NCBI GenBank assembly: GCA_963978905.1
Contig: OZ022261.1
Coordinates: forward strand, 30,997,686-31,061,685
Direction: 5' to 3'
DNA: 64,000 nucleotides
Source: Trichostrongylus colubriformis
Taxonomy: Eukaryota > Nematoda > Chromadorea > Rhabditida > Trichostrongylidae
The notes below the pieces were generated by a model. The model saw nothing but the letters and a program-made list of their open reading frames with translations, did no database searches and was not told the DNA's origin. Below are positions 33,981-46,444 of the stretch, in pieces. Each line of letters begins with the position of its first letter. The stretch's first letter is position 1. A program made the position numbers and the translations under genes.

Positions 33981-36900
33981 TAAGCTGCTCTACCAAAGTA
34001 ATGTCAAAGCAATTCAGCCCTCACATTCACCTCACTGTCCTTTTTATGGCATAGGAACTTATAAAAGGATCAAGCAGACCCCAGATTCACAGTCTCACGA
34101 AACAGCGGGGATATCATTCAAAAATAGCGCAAGGATACCATGCCCTTATGTTGCAGCTACACTATAATCTTGCTTACAAAAAGAGATCGATAAGAAAACG
34201 CCATACATAATAATACTAGAAACTGGGACCATGAGATCATCATGAAGACTTTTCCACATGACTCCGACAGAAAGGTATCCCAAATTGTAAAAAGCCTTTA
34301 CATGGCCACTGACGGTCTGACTTCGCGACAATCAGGGATGAGGAATCCTCAAGAAGGTCGTATATTGAGATGGAAAGCGGGGTTGTATTTGGTTAAAGAA
34401 TTCCTCCTCGACCCCTCGAAAAACTCCCTAACAACCTACTCGATTTTTCAATGATTTTCGAAGCGAATAAGTACCCCCTGTATAAGGCGTCAATCGATAA
34501 TGACACTTTGCACCAATGGGCAATACTATTGCCAGACGAGTTTTTTTTTTTTCAAGCAGCATAATCCTTATGGAATAGGTATCCTGTGATGGGAGGTTTG
34601 GGGAAGAGTCGAATTTCTCAGAAGGAATTTCTTAACCAAATGCTCGATCCCTGCTCCATTTCTGCAGTCGTCGCTCTGATGGCGCTGGAGTGCTTGGAAA
34701 GAGGACGCGGAGGAGAGGGCGGATTTTTTCCGACTTTTTTTCCACGTATTACTTCTTATTGAGCGCTTGAAAGCTTCACGCACAACTTCCACCTTACCAA
34801 TATCATTCCCACCTTCAACCACTATGGTACGACTAATTCGAAACCAATTTAATGTATAAATTATAACCGAATACTTAACTACAGAAGGTAGAATGAAGGA
34901 CAAATTATTGAAGCAGTCGCATGAAACGGGTTTTGTTCTCACGTTATGACGCAGTAACGTCCGCAAACATTCTGTTTCAGTACGATTTAGTCGACTCCCT
35001 CATATCCCACATAGACGCTTGAAAAACCTGTTCTTTGCAGCCCAGCGATCTTTCCACCGTTCAATTACGATCCTCTACCCAACGAATCATTAAGTATCGA
35101 ATACGAAGCAACAGAAGTAACACTTTAAAAAAAGATAAAATGATGAAATATGAAATGGAATAGAAGTTGGATCATAAATATAAAATCCAGCCTTTAAAAG
35201 TTCACTTTTCAAGCACTGTATTGTACTTTATACACACTGTATTGGAATGAACAATACAAATTTCGCGCCAAATTAAACCAGGAAGCCATACACAACCCGC
35301 CGTGCCAGTCACAACGCTAAATCCTTCCTCTACTACTTTTTTTCTCATTTCAGGTCAATACTACTTCAACTAAAAACTATTTTTATTCAATTTCACTTCC
35401 AAAACAATGTATTGAAATTGTCACGAGATATGATTTGAGGAAATAAAGTTTTTAGGAATCAATCAATTCTAAAAAAAACGAAAAAAACACGGTGAAACGC
35501 ACTTTGAAGCCACACTACTGCCCTTTCGGATACATCCACTGCCGTGAGGCCTTGTACAGCCTGGAATTTTATAACAATGAATAACAATAATCCATACCAC
35601 ATAGAGTTAGTGCAGCAGTACGACAAGGAAATCCATCGATAACAATAAAACAGGAAAAAGAGGAAGATGAAAAGAAGAGGACGATGGAAATTGTTCACGT
35701 CATTGAAGCCGCTACAGCTCTATTTAATAGCACTCAATCAGAATAGGGAGGAAGCTGGCGTACTCAAAGTGCATCAAAAATGGATGAAATTAATCATTTA
35801 TTAAAATACAGGGCATCACAAAAGGTAATTACGGTACTGTAAGGGCTAGTGAAGGGGTAAGAGATAGCACGGGAAGGGTTGAGTTACAGGAATAATATCC
35901 ATGGACCAAAGTTATGAAACGTGAAAATACAATGGCTGACACTACAGTACCAGTCATTTAGACGAGTTTCGTCTTCGATACTCCAACGAACTTGGCCAAA
36001 AGCAAGGATTTTAAAATCCGATACATATTGTTATAACTAGGCCTATCCACTCCACTCGTCCCTGCATTCCAAATCCAAATATTTCGCGATTTCAACAATT
36101 TCCGCAGTAAACCATCGATCGGAAGACCAAGTGTCACATAAATCATCAGATACACCAAGCCCGGTATTAGTCTCTACAACCCTTATTTCGCGGGATATCC
36201 GATGAGGGTTTAGCAGATTCTCCAGAACAAGCTGAATCCTGCTCCGTTTTTCAGATCTACCCGCAGCGCTCCGTTAACCACTAATGGAGTCCCCTCCTAA
36301 TGAGGACTTACAGCAACCTTGCCCCATTCTCATTTTTGACCTAACGTTTACTCGTCCTACCACCTTTGCAATCGATATGTCACAACAGTGTAGCCCACCT
36401 TGCAAACCGCGCGATTTCGCTTCAAATTGGGACCTCTGGATGTCTCTCGTGGTCCGATGTTGAAACCACTAGCCATTTTCAGGAAAGTCTCATCCCCATC
36501 ACTACTGGTGGTACAAGAAGAAGTAGATCAAATAGGTAACCATGTATAAAATCGATAATGAGATTACCCAAGATCTCAATGTTGAACAAGCGCATAATGA
36601 GACGATTAATCTTGAGCAACGTAACGAACCAACGAAAAAAAAAACGAAATGAAACGGTATTGATCGACATGGACAAGATTCGTGGACGCGACCTTCACTC
36701 AATAAAGCCATAAAAAGATGTTTTGTAAAGCACACAGTTTTCTCTCATTTCTTCAGCCGACTGATTCCTATCAAACACACACATTTGACTACAGTAACTT
36801 TTCTTAAATAACTTTGAATAAGATGTCACCCAAAAGTGACTATTTACTAAAGGAAAGCCAAATCTATCACAAAACTATCACCAAATATCGAATTTCTACA

Positions 36901-37260
36901 CGATTGCAGAAAAATATTACAAACCATATAATCAACACAATACCTCTGAATTTGAAAAAATGGAGAAAAAGGCAAGTAGCGGACCTCACGAAATTTCTCG
37001 ACAAGCGAAATGAATATAAATTTCAATTAAAGTGCGAATCAGAGCGACTGATTGGTGGCAGTAGAACATAGACGAGGTCAATTACTGTAATAGCGATGAA
37101 GCATTGGACGCGGATTCTGGATTCTGAGGGAATCCAGAACATTCCACTCAACAGATGGCAGTTCACCCAGCAGTAACCTTAAAGTAACTTGAACTTTCGG
37201 ATTTCCTTGAACGCACACGCACACACACATCAGCACACTGTGAGCGCATTTAAAGCAGAA
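33981..37260. other. AT-rich intergenic DNA, no gene recognised
   Basis: Several open frames of 60-130 codons exist (for example 34966-34568 minus and 36814-37071 plus). None has a family motif, a conserved splice pattern or a matching partner exon. Confidence 0.4.
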
Positions 37261-37306
37261 CATTTAGTTTCGCTTGCGCGCGTGGCTGGACATTGATGCG
37301 ACGAAA

Positions 37307-37438
37307 ATGGATCAATCGAAAATGAACGACGACGACGACGACGACGACGACAGCGACAGCGACAGCGACGAGTTCGACGACTACGACGGCGACGACGACG
37401 GTGGCGGCGATTACGGCTGCTGTTCAACAACGCTGTGA
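37307..37438 (+). other. Acidic open frame over a GAC microsatellite (possible small gene or first exon)
   Basis: An ATG at 37307 opens 43 codons: MDQSKMN, then eight Asp, SDSDSDEFDDYDG, DDDGGGDYGCCSTTL and a stop. The (GAC)n tract at about 37327-37353 makes the acidity partly a repeat effect, and the opposite strand reads as poly-Arg. The neighbouring DNA (37.26-37.9 kb) is GC-richer than its surroundings, which could mark a promoter or first exon, but no downstream exon was found. Confidence 0.2.
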
Positions 37439-37879
37439 AGGCGAACGCGATAGGATGAAACAAGTTCAGTCGGAAAGTCACAATAAATCGCTGAACGGCG
37501 ACGCGATCACAAAATCCCGCCCCAACTGGAGTAACTGGTGCATCGGTACGGTTTCGGCTGGCTTTCTTATCATTCCCCAACGTAGCCCACACTATCGGCG
37601 ACTTAAAAGCTGCAAACTTTGATCATTACTGACAAAGTTGGCCATGTTCCAACGATAGATTCGTTGGATTGTGTTACCATCCGAGTCTCGCAGGTCTGTG
37701 CACACCTGCAAGCGAAGAGGTCAACGGGTCAGATGAGGTGGTTACGAGATGCATGTGTGAGACACGAGAGGATAGGGCTAGGGCGCGGTAGTTAGCCGTG
37801 CGCGTTCCTATCGCCATACTGTCCGCATCGGCTTAATTTCGGCAAAAGTCGGCAAGTGTGTACGACAGAATAAGGGAAA

Positions 37880-38460
37880 AGACAGTGTATGTCCTATGTA
37901 TGTAGGTGTGTATGCATGTGTGTAGGATGGTGGAGGGGTGGGTGGAAAGAGACTGCGATAGCGTGCGGCGGACGAGATCCAGTTTCTACACGGCCGCTAG
38001 CCTCACACACATACATACACACACATACACACAGCTTTTCTAAGAATGTATATATGGGTATATCTAAAAAGAGAGATGTACATATCACGTTGGCTCTGGG
38101 GGCACCAAAAAACAGCTGACGCTCAAGCCGTAAATTATCAGACGGGCGAAAATGAGTGCCATAGGCATCGTTATCATGAAATGGTGTGAAGTGATGACCG
38201 CAAAATCGAACATTCACCCTTTAATTCAGACGAGAGCATTAAGGAATTTCAAGTAGGAATGTGAGGAAGACGACGACGACGACCAAAACGAGGAGGAGGT
38301 CGATTTGAACGCGACACCAGGGAGAGAGTATAAGGTGTCCTTCGGAGGACAGTCACCGCCGCCACGGCACAATGGAACAGGCACACGAACGGTCGCGCAC
38401 CCCCCCCCCCCCCCTTCCTCACACGCACATACACATACATCCAAATGGACATTTAGCTAC
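37880..38460. repeat. Cluster of simple repeats
   Basis: GT-rich (37889-37925), CA-rich ACACACATACATACACAC (about 38005-38030), GAC/GAG triplets (about 38270-38300) and a C homopolymer of about 16 (38401-38416) followed by ACACATACACATAC. Long frames here are low-complexity artefacts. Confidence 0.7.
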
Positions 38461-40480
38461 TTTTGACTTGCCAGTTGGGGTGGGGGGGGGGTGCTAAAAA
38501 TGAAAGGGAAGGCATCCAGAAAGCTGCTGGGGCAAATCTTGTTATGAAAAAGAAACCAAAAATTTTAAAAAAACGAAATCCCTTACAAGAACACAGAAAA
38601 CCATTTAGAAGGCAGTAAATAACTATATCATATTTTAATAACATATTATATCCATTTCATACATTTCTGAATAGTCGCAGTGGTTCGTGGGATACTGTAT
38701 AAGGTAAGGATTCCAAGTTATAAGCAAGTGAGTAGACGGGATAGTCCGAAGGATATCCGATGGCTGATGGTGACAGTTATGCGATTATTTCAGCGAACAT
38801 TACCAGTAACAGAAATCGACATAACACTGCTAATACAAGTTTTGCGGCCAAACGAAACACGTTCGAAGACAATGTTCACAAAGTTCAGTGGAAAACTTGA
38901 GCAAGTGTGATTCGAGTGGTGAACGAATGACGAGAAAGACAAGAGCATACAAGAAGAAGGACGTCGATGACGATAATGATGACTGAAATCACGTCTCAGA
39001 CAACGTCTTCAGAATCATACCAAACACAACTATAGAAACTATAGAACATATTACAAAAATACAGGATCAAAATCGGTTTAAAAATTTACCAAACTAAATT
39101 TAACGAATAAATAATTTTACCTACTCGCGACCTTATCAATCAATTAATGAATGAAGGGAAGTGTGCATGAAAATATTAGAGAGATCCAATAAACCGTCGA
39201 CACATTAATTGAGTAAGAATGCAACCTAAGGTTCGATCAATAATCCGGCCAATGTGCGCAGCACGTTGGATCGAATCGGGACACCCATTTCAGCCTCTCC
39301 GACATTTCGGATCACCTCTTGAAACCACCCTATACGAGTGATTGCTGGGCAGGAAAAAAAGGATGAACCTTTTGTTCAATTGACTGAATGACTCAACCAG
39401 AACATACCAGTATTCAGCGAATTATTATATATGAACTTATAAAAACTACATTACAGTATCCCCTGACCAGATCACGTACATCATCAACGTCAGCAATGAG
39501 TAATCTTAATAAAGTGACGACCATAATTCCATGACGATCTTTGAAGTGTTGATAGGCTGTTGAATGTGGGTGTCATGACTTTCGTAGTAATCAATATATA
39601 GAAAAACACTTGATCACATGCCTTTTACGTAGACACACTGTAACAGCGCATGATCATTTCATAAATATGAATTAAAATATACTACAATACCAGTCAGTGA
39701 AAAGCATATCAACCGATAAAAAATTGGATGAAAAAAAATTCTTACAGTAACCAATGGTGCTTTAATGTGGTAACGCTAAAAAAAAATACGCTACAGCGTT
39801 CCAGGGTTCAGGGGTATATAAAGATGACGAATTTTTCTTAAATTTAAGTAAAATGGAGAAGTCAGTAAAAGCAATGAGTTTTGCTAAGTTTTGGGCAATA
39901 GATTTGAATCTTATCACCTTATGAGGTTTGAATTTGAAGTACGTGTTCAATGAATAAAATGTAGTGAAGTGAAACAAAATATTACTATTTACAGACGAGT
40001 AAAATGTATAAGACGTGAGCGTGAATGATAATTCGGCGGCGAAAATTGAAGGGGGGAGGGCACGAGTTTCAGCAAAAACGGCGCTCAAAACGAGATCAGC
40101 TGCTGCCGAATGCTGGCCGGCTTCGTGGGGCGCCGCGGTTGTGTGTTGAGTTGAATCCCTGGGGTTCGAACGTAATGTTCCACGAGTTCTAGATAGACAC
40201 AGAGAAACAGGGAGAGAAGTGGAGAGACGTGTGAGAAAGGCGAGAAACGAAAAAGCGACACACACACATACACACTAGAGAGAAAGGACTTCTCAAACAA
40301 TAAAATTCTAAACAAAATGTGATAAAATGTAGCTTCGAAAGGGTTTAAATACTGAGGTAACCATGCAAACTCCTGGGCAGCCGAACATAAGTAGGCAGAT
40401 GACTCAGAGAACTTGTAAAAGTAGATAAAGATGAGTCATGCAGGTGGTACTTCTTCTTGGATCCACAGCAGCATGTTTAC
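38461..40480. other. Intergenic, nothing recognised
   Basis: AT-rich. A minus-strand frame (40265-39762, 167 codons) has no conserved motif and lies partly over low-complexity DNA. Confidence 0.4.
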
Positions 40481-40860
40481 CATCGATTATTATTGTGATC
40501 TACTTATGGAGTTATTAGATAGCACTTTCCGGGTAACTTCAAATCAGCCTTACAGACTTGCAAATTTGATAGACTGTAAGATACCGTAATATATGATTGC
40601 AGGGATAACATCGATTATTATTGTGATCTACTTATGGGATTATTACTTGGCACTCTCCGGGTAACCTCAAATCAGCGTTACAGACTCGCAAATTTTATAG
40701 ACTGTAGGATACCGTAACATATGAATATAGGGATAACATTGATTGTTATTGCGATCTACTTATGGGATATATTGAGTAGCACTTTCCGGCAACTTCAAAT
40801 CAGCCTTCAAACCCGCATATTTCATAGATTATAGGGTACTGTAATATATGAGTATGCATT
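40481..40860. repeat. Tandem repeat, three copies of a 128-bp unit
   Basis: The string CATYGATTRTTATTG followed by GATCTACTTATGG starts at 40481, 40609 and 40737. Each unit also carries CACTYTCCGG, AACYTCAAATCAGC and a GATACCGTAAYATATGA-like ending. Copies differ by substitutions and small indels. No coding sense. Confidence 0.85.
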
Positions 40861-41241
40861 AGTAGTTAATATACAACATAATGAAATAATATAATACCCG
40901 TAAAAATAAATAAAATACAATCCGTAGATGACCTGTATAGCCTTACTATCTTTTTTAATACTTATAACACAGTAGGAGGCATGACACAAGTAGTGGAGCA
41001 TATGTATGCCAAGGTTCTATGAAAAGAGAAGTTGTGAATTTCTATCCTGTAATTTTTCACACATTACAACACTATGATTTACATAGCACGAAATGGTGCA
41101 CAATAAATTCAGTAGCATCACAATAGTCACGAAAGTGATTTTAATGCATTTTAAGGGTGGCTTTGAATCAATTTTACTCAGTTTCCTTTCGGTGCAATCC
41201 CTGATATGGCAGCTTCATGAAAAAAAAAATTCAGCAAAATA

Positions 41242-41920
41242 TTAGGTTGATCGGAAAGTTTTGATAGGGTTGAGATTTTTTTCTATTTTATTTTACAACT
41301 CAGCAAGTAATGCAGGCTAATCAACAATATAGTAAACATCGTTAGTTATAATATTGTCCCACCCAGCGGGCAGGTCAGCGATTCTCTTCTCTCAGAATTT
41401 GGAGGATTAGGAGTCAAAGAAGTCACCGACCACTTGTCCAAGGTGGTCATAGTTGACGAATTTTTTTTTGCTAGGAAAGCCTTGGGGGGCCGGAACAAGT
41501 GGTAATCTGAAGGAGCAATATCAGGGGAATAGGATGGATGTGGAACTTTGTCCCAACCTAGTTCTTCCAATTTTGCACGGGTCCCTCACATAGGTAGAGA
41601 GACCCGTGCAAAATTGGAGGAGCTAGGTTGGGACACGGTTCCACGTGCACCCTATTCACCTGATACTGCCCCCTCAGATTACCACTTGTTCCGGCCCCTT
41701 GAGGCTTTCCTAGCAAAAAAATTCGTCACCTTGCATAAGTGGTCGGTGACTTCTTTGACTCCCAATCCTCCTAATTCTGAGAGAGGTAAATCACAGACCT
41801 GCTCTTCAGGTGGGACAATGTTATAGCTAACGATGATTATTATAATGTTGATTAGCCTGCATTACTTGCTGGGTAATAGAAAAAAATCTCAACCCTATCA
41901 AAACTTTCCGATCAACCTAA
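41242..41920. mobile_element. 679-bp palindrome built from two opposed mariner 3' halves (foldback element)
   Basis: Both outer ends carry the same mariner-type terminus, TTAGGTTGATCGGAAAGTTT, and TA flanks each border (41240-41241 and 41921-41922). Each arm encodes, reading away from the centre, the end of a mariner transposase: LGWDKVPHPSYSPDIAPSDY with HLFRP following on the minus arm (about 41560-41460), and LGWDTVPRAPYSPDTAPSDY with HLFRPLEAFLAKK on the plus arm (about 41620-41720). SPD.APSDYHLF is the last catalytic region of mariner transposases. The centre, around 41588-41600, is a few bases between inverted GGGTCCCTC/GAGAGACCC strings. There are no 5' halves and no first catalytic residues, so it is inactive. 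The transcript would form a long hairpin. Confidence 0.85.
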
Positions 41921-42983
41921 TAGTATGATTGATTGGTATCTCTGGCTTTTATTACTTCGGGCCCCACAGGTACCAAGCAGTGGCAACGAATATAGAAAAA
42001 TATTTCAAAATTTTTTTTTGGAATTTTGAACCTTTTTGAGGTCTTTTTTGGAAAAACACTTCTTGGGTCTCCATTGCTGATGAACATAGCTATTAAAAAA
42101 TCCATGGAAACAGCGTAATATTAAAAAGTACTACTGAGATCCACTAGTATGCTCAAAGCTTCGATAAGAGTGAAATTTACGTGATACCGAAAGAATTTTT
42201 TCACTCGAATTAGAAAATTGGCGGGGGGGGGGGTATGGCAATAGAGGAAAAATAAAAAGATAGCAGAGTGATGAAAAAAACTACCAGGATTTTCAAATAG
42301 TTTCCATGCACTAGATGCATGAGATTTTTATGTAGGGCGTTAGTTCAGTCTGTCAGCACACACTGCAGCATGCTTTCAAAAATTATTTGAACGATCTCAG
42401 GAAAAAAATCGATGACTTCCGAAACATGTCAGAAAATGTAATAAGCCTTGCTGGTAATACTCAGCCACCGTGAGATAATTGTTTCAATACGAAAAACAAT
42501 GTTTCCATTGAAAAACGTGGGACAGAGTTTTACCAAGCCACGAATTGCTTAGGAGCTTAGCGCTCAATAGCATCAGTTCTATTACAAACCTATGTACTCA
42601 AGTAATTAGTTTTGTGAGGTTTCAATTGCTCAAAGAAAGAAGGAAAGGCGGACGGATGCATATAGAGAGAGGGAGTTCTGATTACAAAGCAGCAACGGAA
42701 ATGACGCATGTATATTTCAGTGCACTGAGAGGTTTGCAAGCGAGATAAAACACACAATAGCAAGGCGCTTTTATCGATTTTTTCTCGAGACCCTCTACGA
42801 ATTTGTATATTTCTCGGGATTCGAAAAAAATCAAAATGAAAACGGCAGAAATCACCACCTACGCTACCGAACGCTTAACCTATCACTGAGCAATTACTTT
42901 TCTGGGATACGCCATGCATTTAATTTCCAAAAGAATCGTGGTAATTGTGGAACCTTTTGTTAAGCCTACGCAATACTCTGGTA
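41921..42983. other. AT-rich intergenic DNA
   Basis: There is a G homopolymer run near 42222-42232. I see no exon or repeat structure. Confidence 0.4.
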
Positions 42984-43183
42984 NNNNNNNNNNNNNNNNN
43001 NNNNNNNNNNNNNNNNNNNNNNNNNNNNNNNNNNNNNNNNNNNNNNNNNNNNNNNNNNNNNNNNNNNNNNNNNNNNNNNNNNNNNNNNNNNNNNNNNNNN
43101 NNNNNNNNNNNNNNNNNNNNNNNNNNNNNNNNNNNNNNNNNNNNNNNNNNNNNNNNNNNNNNNNNNNNNNNNNNNNNNNNNNN
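42984..43183. other. Assembly gap of exactly 200 N
   Basis: A run of 200 unknown bases. The round length suggests a scaffolding placeholder, so the true distance is unknown. Confidence 0.99.
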
Positions 43184-44788
43184 TTTAAGCATTACGAGTT
43201 TGGTTCATTCACCCCGGAGCTTTCCTCCTCACTTCCACGAAGCCCACGTTGATACTACATTCAAGTGTTTTTTTCAAGTTTTGAAATTTGTTCGTAGACC
43301 ATATCCCGGCCTTCGTTCATAGTCGATTGAATCAAATACAATGAGGGGTGTTGTAAGCATCTTGTGACACAGGTTTTCTGCGATAGTATGTAGGTCGGAA
43401 TATGACAAGGGGGTGGAGGGACAGCAGGGTGGGCATGGAGAGGAGCTCCCAAGTGGATGAACCACATTCAACGCCATGTAAAACTCCTATCTTGCATAAA
43501 TAGAATTTGCTTCACTGACCCTGGAGCTACAGGGCTAGACAAAACCCACGTTACCGAGCTTTTGTTCCCACCTCCACCCCCCTTCCCTACAACATGGGGC
43601 GCCTTCATCCTAAATGTGAGCAAAAAACTGAAAAAAAAATTCACGGTGTGGAAATAAAGCTTCACGTAGCTTTACAGGATCACAAATTTCAATGATATCT
43701 ATGGCACATTATTGACATGTCAGTCATGTAAACATAATCAACAAAGTGCTATCAGTGAATAATATAAAACCCGATAATCCTAAGAAGAAGAGTATAATAT
43801 TTTTCGAATTTCCTTTGAATTTTAATTTTTTTTAATTTTTAGATATTTTTTAAAATTTTTTTTAAATTTTCAAAATTTTCAAAGGGGTAAATTCCATCGA
43901 AAAAAAGTTGAGCATAGAAGAGAGAAAAAAGAGAACATGGGCCCAGCAGAAGAACATAGAAAACGATAAATATCTTGATTAGAAATGGGATTTTAATATC
44001 ACATTTTTGAGCTTTGAGGTATTGAAAACAACACAAAATTTCAATTTTCCTAAAATTCAATCTGAAAGCTCAGCAATGGGTGTGTGGAAAGGCCAGTCTC
44101 CTCAGTGTATCGTTTTATATAATGTCAGATAATAAAGCAGAGTTCAAGGAAAGTACTTGCGATGGCAAAAAGCAAGCCGCAGAAAATCGAGAGCACTTCC
44201 AAAGGACAACCACTCTACTGATCAATAAATAGTGAAAGGCAACGTTCGAAAAAAACAAGCAAATATCAAAAGTACATGTGATTAAAATATGTCATTGGTA
44301 ACATAACGACGATGAAATGAAAGATACTAGGTTGGAGGTAGAAGAGAGTAGTTGTATGACGCAATGAGGTCGCATACGACAAGAAACCCCCCTTACGCGA
44401 TCGGATCGATAGACCCGACCGGGTGTGGGGGTTGGGCCACCCACCACCACCACCACGACCACCACCACGACCACCACTACGACGGTACCAACGGAGATGA
44501 ACTGTGGAACCGTGAGGTAATTGGCTAGGCGCACGCCTGCATTGTTTGACAAGACACGAAACGAAACGCGTAGAGAGCGATAGAGTGTGGGCAAGACCAC
44601 ACACATACACTCCCACAACCCTCCTCGTACTCTCGGACTCACCACACGGTTACGTTATCGACAACCAAGAGGATACGGGGGCATACTATTTTGAAATGTG
44701 ACCGACCATAGACCTTTCGAAGGCCGTCTGACCAACAGTGGCAAACCTCAAGGTCAAATCATCCCACTGACAGCGACCTACATCAATT
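43184..44788. other. Intergenic with low-complexity tracts
   Basis: There is a T/A homopolymer-rich patch at 43820-43880 and a CCACCACGA triplet tract at about 44440-44480, whose opposite strand gives a Val/Gly artefact frame. No gene was recognised. Confidence 0.4.
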
Positions 44789-45440
44789 TACAGCTACAAT
44801 TGGAGAGTAACCCTGAAAACGTCCCTTCTCTTTCACGTCAGATCCGCAAGTATCTTAGATTATCATGAACTATAACAAAGTACCACAAAGTATCATCATC
44901 GATGTTTTTGCAGCAATGAATTGCGATAAATCATCGATTTTATTAGTCATCGACTTATCAGTGCTAGCTACTGAGAACCCCATGGAACTTTATACTGTTT
45001 CATTTATTACGAAAATTTCAGCTACAATTATACAGAACCACCGGGAACATTCTTGTTTCACGTCAGATTCGCAAGTGTCTTGGATCATCGTGAACTATGA
45101 CAAGTATCACAAAATATCATCTTCATCGGTATATGTTTTTGCAGCAATGAATTGCGATAAATCATCGATTTTAATGGTGGTCGAACATCAGTACCAGCTA
45201 CTGAGAATCATGGAACTCCATATTGTTGCATTTATTACGAAAATTTACAGCTACAATTATACGGAAGCACCGGGAACATTCTTGTTTCACGTCAGATTCG
45301 CAAGTGTCTTGGATTATCGTGAACTATGACAAAGTATCACAAAGTATCATCTTCATCGATATATGTTTTTGCAGCAATGAATTGCGATAAATCATCGATT
45401 TTATTGGTCGTCGAAAATCAGTACCAGATACTGCAGTCGA
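44789..45440. repeat. Tandem repeat, nearly three copies of a unit of about 230 bp
   Basis: The string CAGCAATGAATTGCGATAAA occurs at 44911, 45142 and 45372 (periods 231 and 230). Each unit includes TTTCACGTCAGATYCGCAAG, TATCACAAAGTATCATC and AGCTACAATT. Because the unit is not a multiple of three, open frames across it (44865-45329 and 45326-45811) do not form a repeat protein. Confidence 0.85.
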
Positions 45441-46430
45441 CGTTGTTTCGTTTTCATTTATTACGACGAGTTAAAAGAGTTACTGAATTAGCAGAAACAT
45501 TCGTCAAGCTTATCAGGCGATTAAAAGGCAACACCAAAATAGAGAAACAAACGACGTTCACGAAGTCGTCTCTCTCGATGTGTGTGTGTACATATGTAGT
45601 TGCCCTTTCATCGTTGACTGCTGCCACGCCCCGCTTTGGCTCCACATATTCACAAAAACTCTCGAATTACATGAACAGCAATAGTGAAATAGTAGCAGTA
45701 ACGAGTAGTCACGAAAACAAATATGGTCTAGACACGCACCATTGTTTTAGTCAAATTATTGAAAAAAGGGTATTCATATTAGTCTATAGACACAGACGTC
45801 TACGTCTCTAGTCGGCAGCAAAGGTCCAACCGGAATCGGAGACATCCATCACGGCGTGCGGAAAAAACAGGCGTTCTCATTTCTGTTTCGTGGCTCCAGA
45901 AACCATTCACATAGAGCGACCATACAAAACGACAAACATGCTCTCAAGAAAATGTTTCAACCACTATTTATAGATTTTGAATTTTACACCGTCTTACATT
46001 TAGTGCACAGTTAGATGGCTAATCTCCTTATTTAACATCATCCTTGACTTTGTTGAACACAGCACAATTCGAAATCCAATATGTTTATTATTTCATAAGG
46101 CAACAGTCTCTCCGTACATCGGACCTAGCACTCAAGCTGAAAATCCACTTTAGTTAACAGCATTACAATAAAACATTTAACAAAGCCGTATATGTGGGCA
46201 GCTAACAACGCTCCACGGCGAACGCTACGCAGGCGCGCGCTTTCGAGAGCAATTTGGAATCCGTCGTATCTTCATTGTTCAAGTGCTTCATTCAAGGGTT
46301 CAATTATGTTTATATAGGTTGAGCATGGTTTGAGTCATTTTTGAGTGCCTAAAGATCCTCATTCATTCAATTCCTATTTCACACATTTATTTGTTTTTTG
46401 TTTCTGAAAGTAATACGTCATATGACGAGT
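45441..46430. other. Region upstream of the tetraspanin gene
   Basis: AT-rich, with no recognised exon. It presumably contains the tetraspanin promoter. Confidence 0.4.
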
Positions 46431-46443
46431 TTTTTTTTTTCAG
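46431..46443 (+). promoter_or_regulatory. Probable trans-splice acceptor of the tetraspanin gene
   Basis: A run of ten T followed by CAG ends at 46443, one base before the start ATG at 46445. A strong 3' splice site directly before a start codon is the usual picture for spliced-leader addition in nematodes. Confidence 0.6.
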
Positions 46444-46444
46444 G

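Noticed and set aside
39762..40265. 167-codon minus-strand frame
   Set aside because: No motif, part low complexity, and no supporting exons or transcript signals.
42914..43322. Open frames running through the N block
   Set aside because: They exist only because unknown bases cannot contain stop codons.
44292..44645. Minus-strand frame with a Val/Gly-rich run
   Set aside because: The run comes from a CCACCACGA-type triplet repeat. There are no flanking exons or conserved motif.
44865..45811. Two long plus-strand frames that look like a repeat protein
   Set aside because: The underlying tandem unit (about 230 bp) is not a multiple of three, so the repeats fall in different frames. The frames are by-products.
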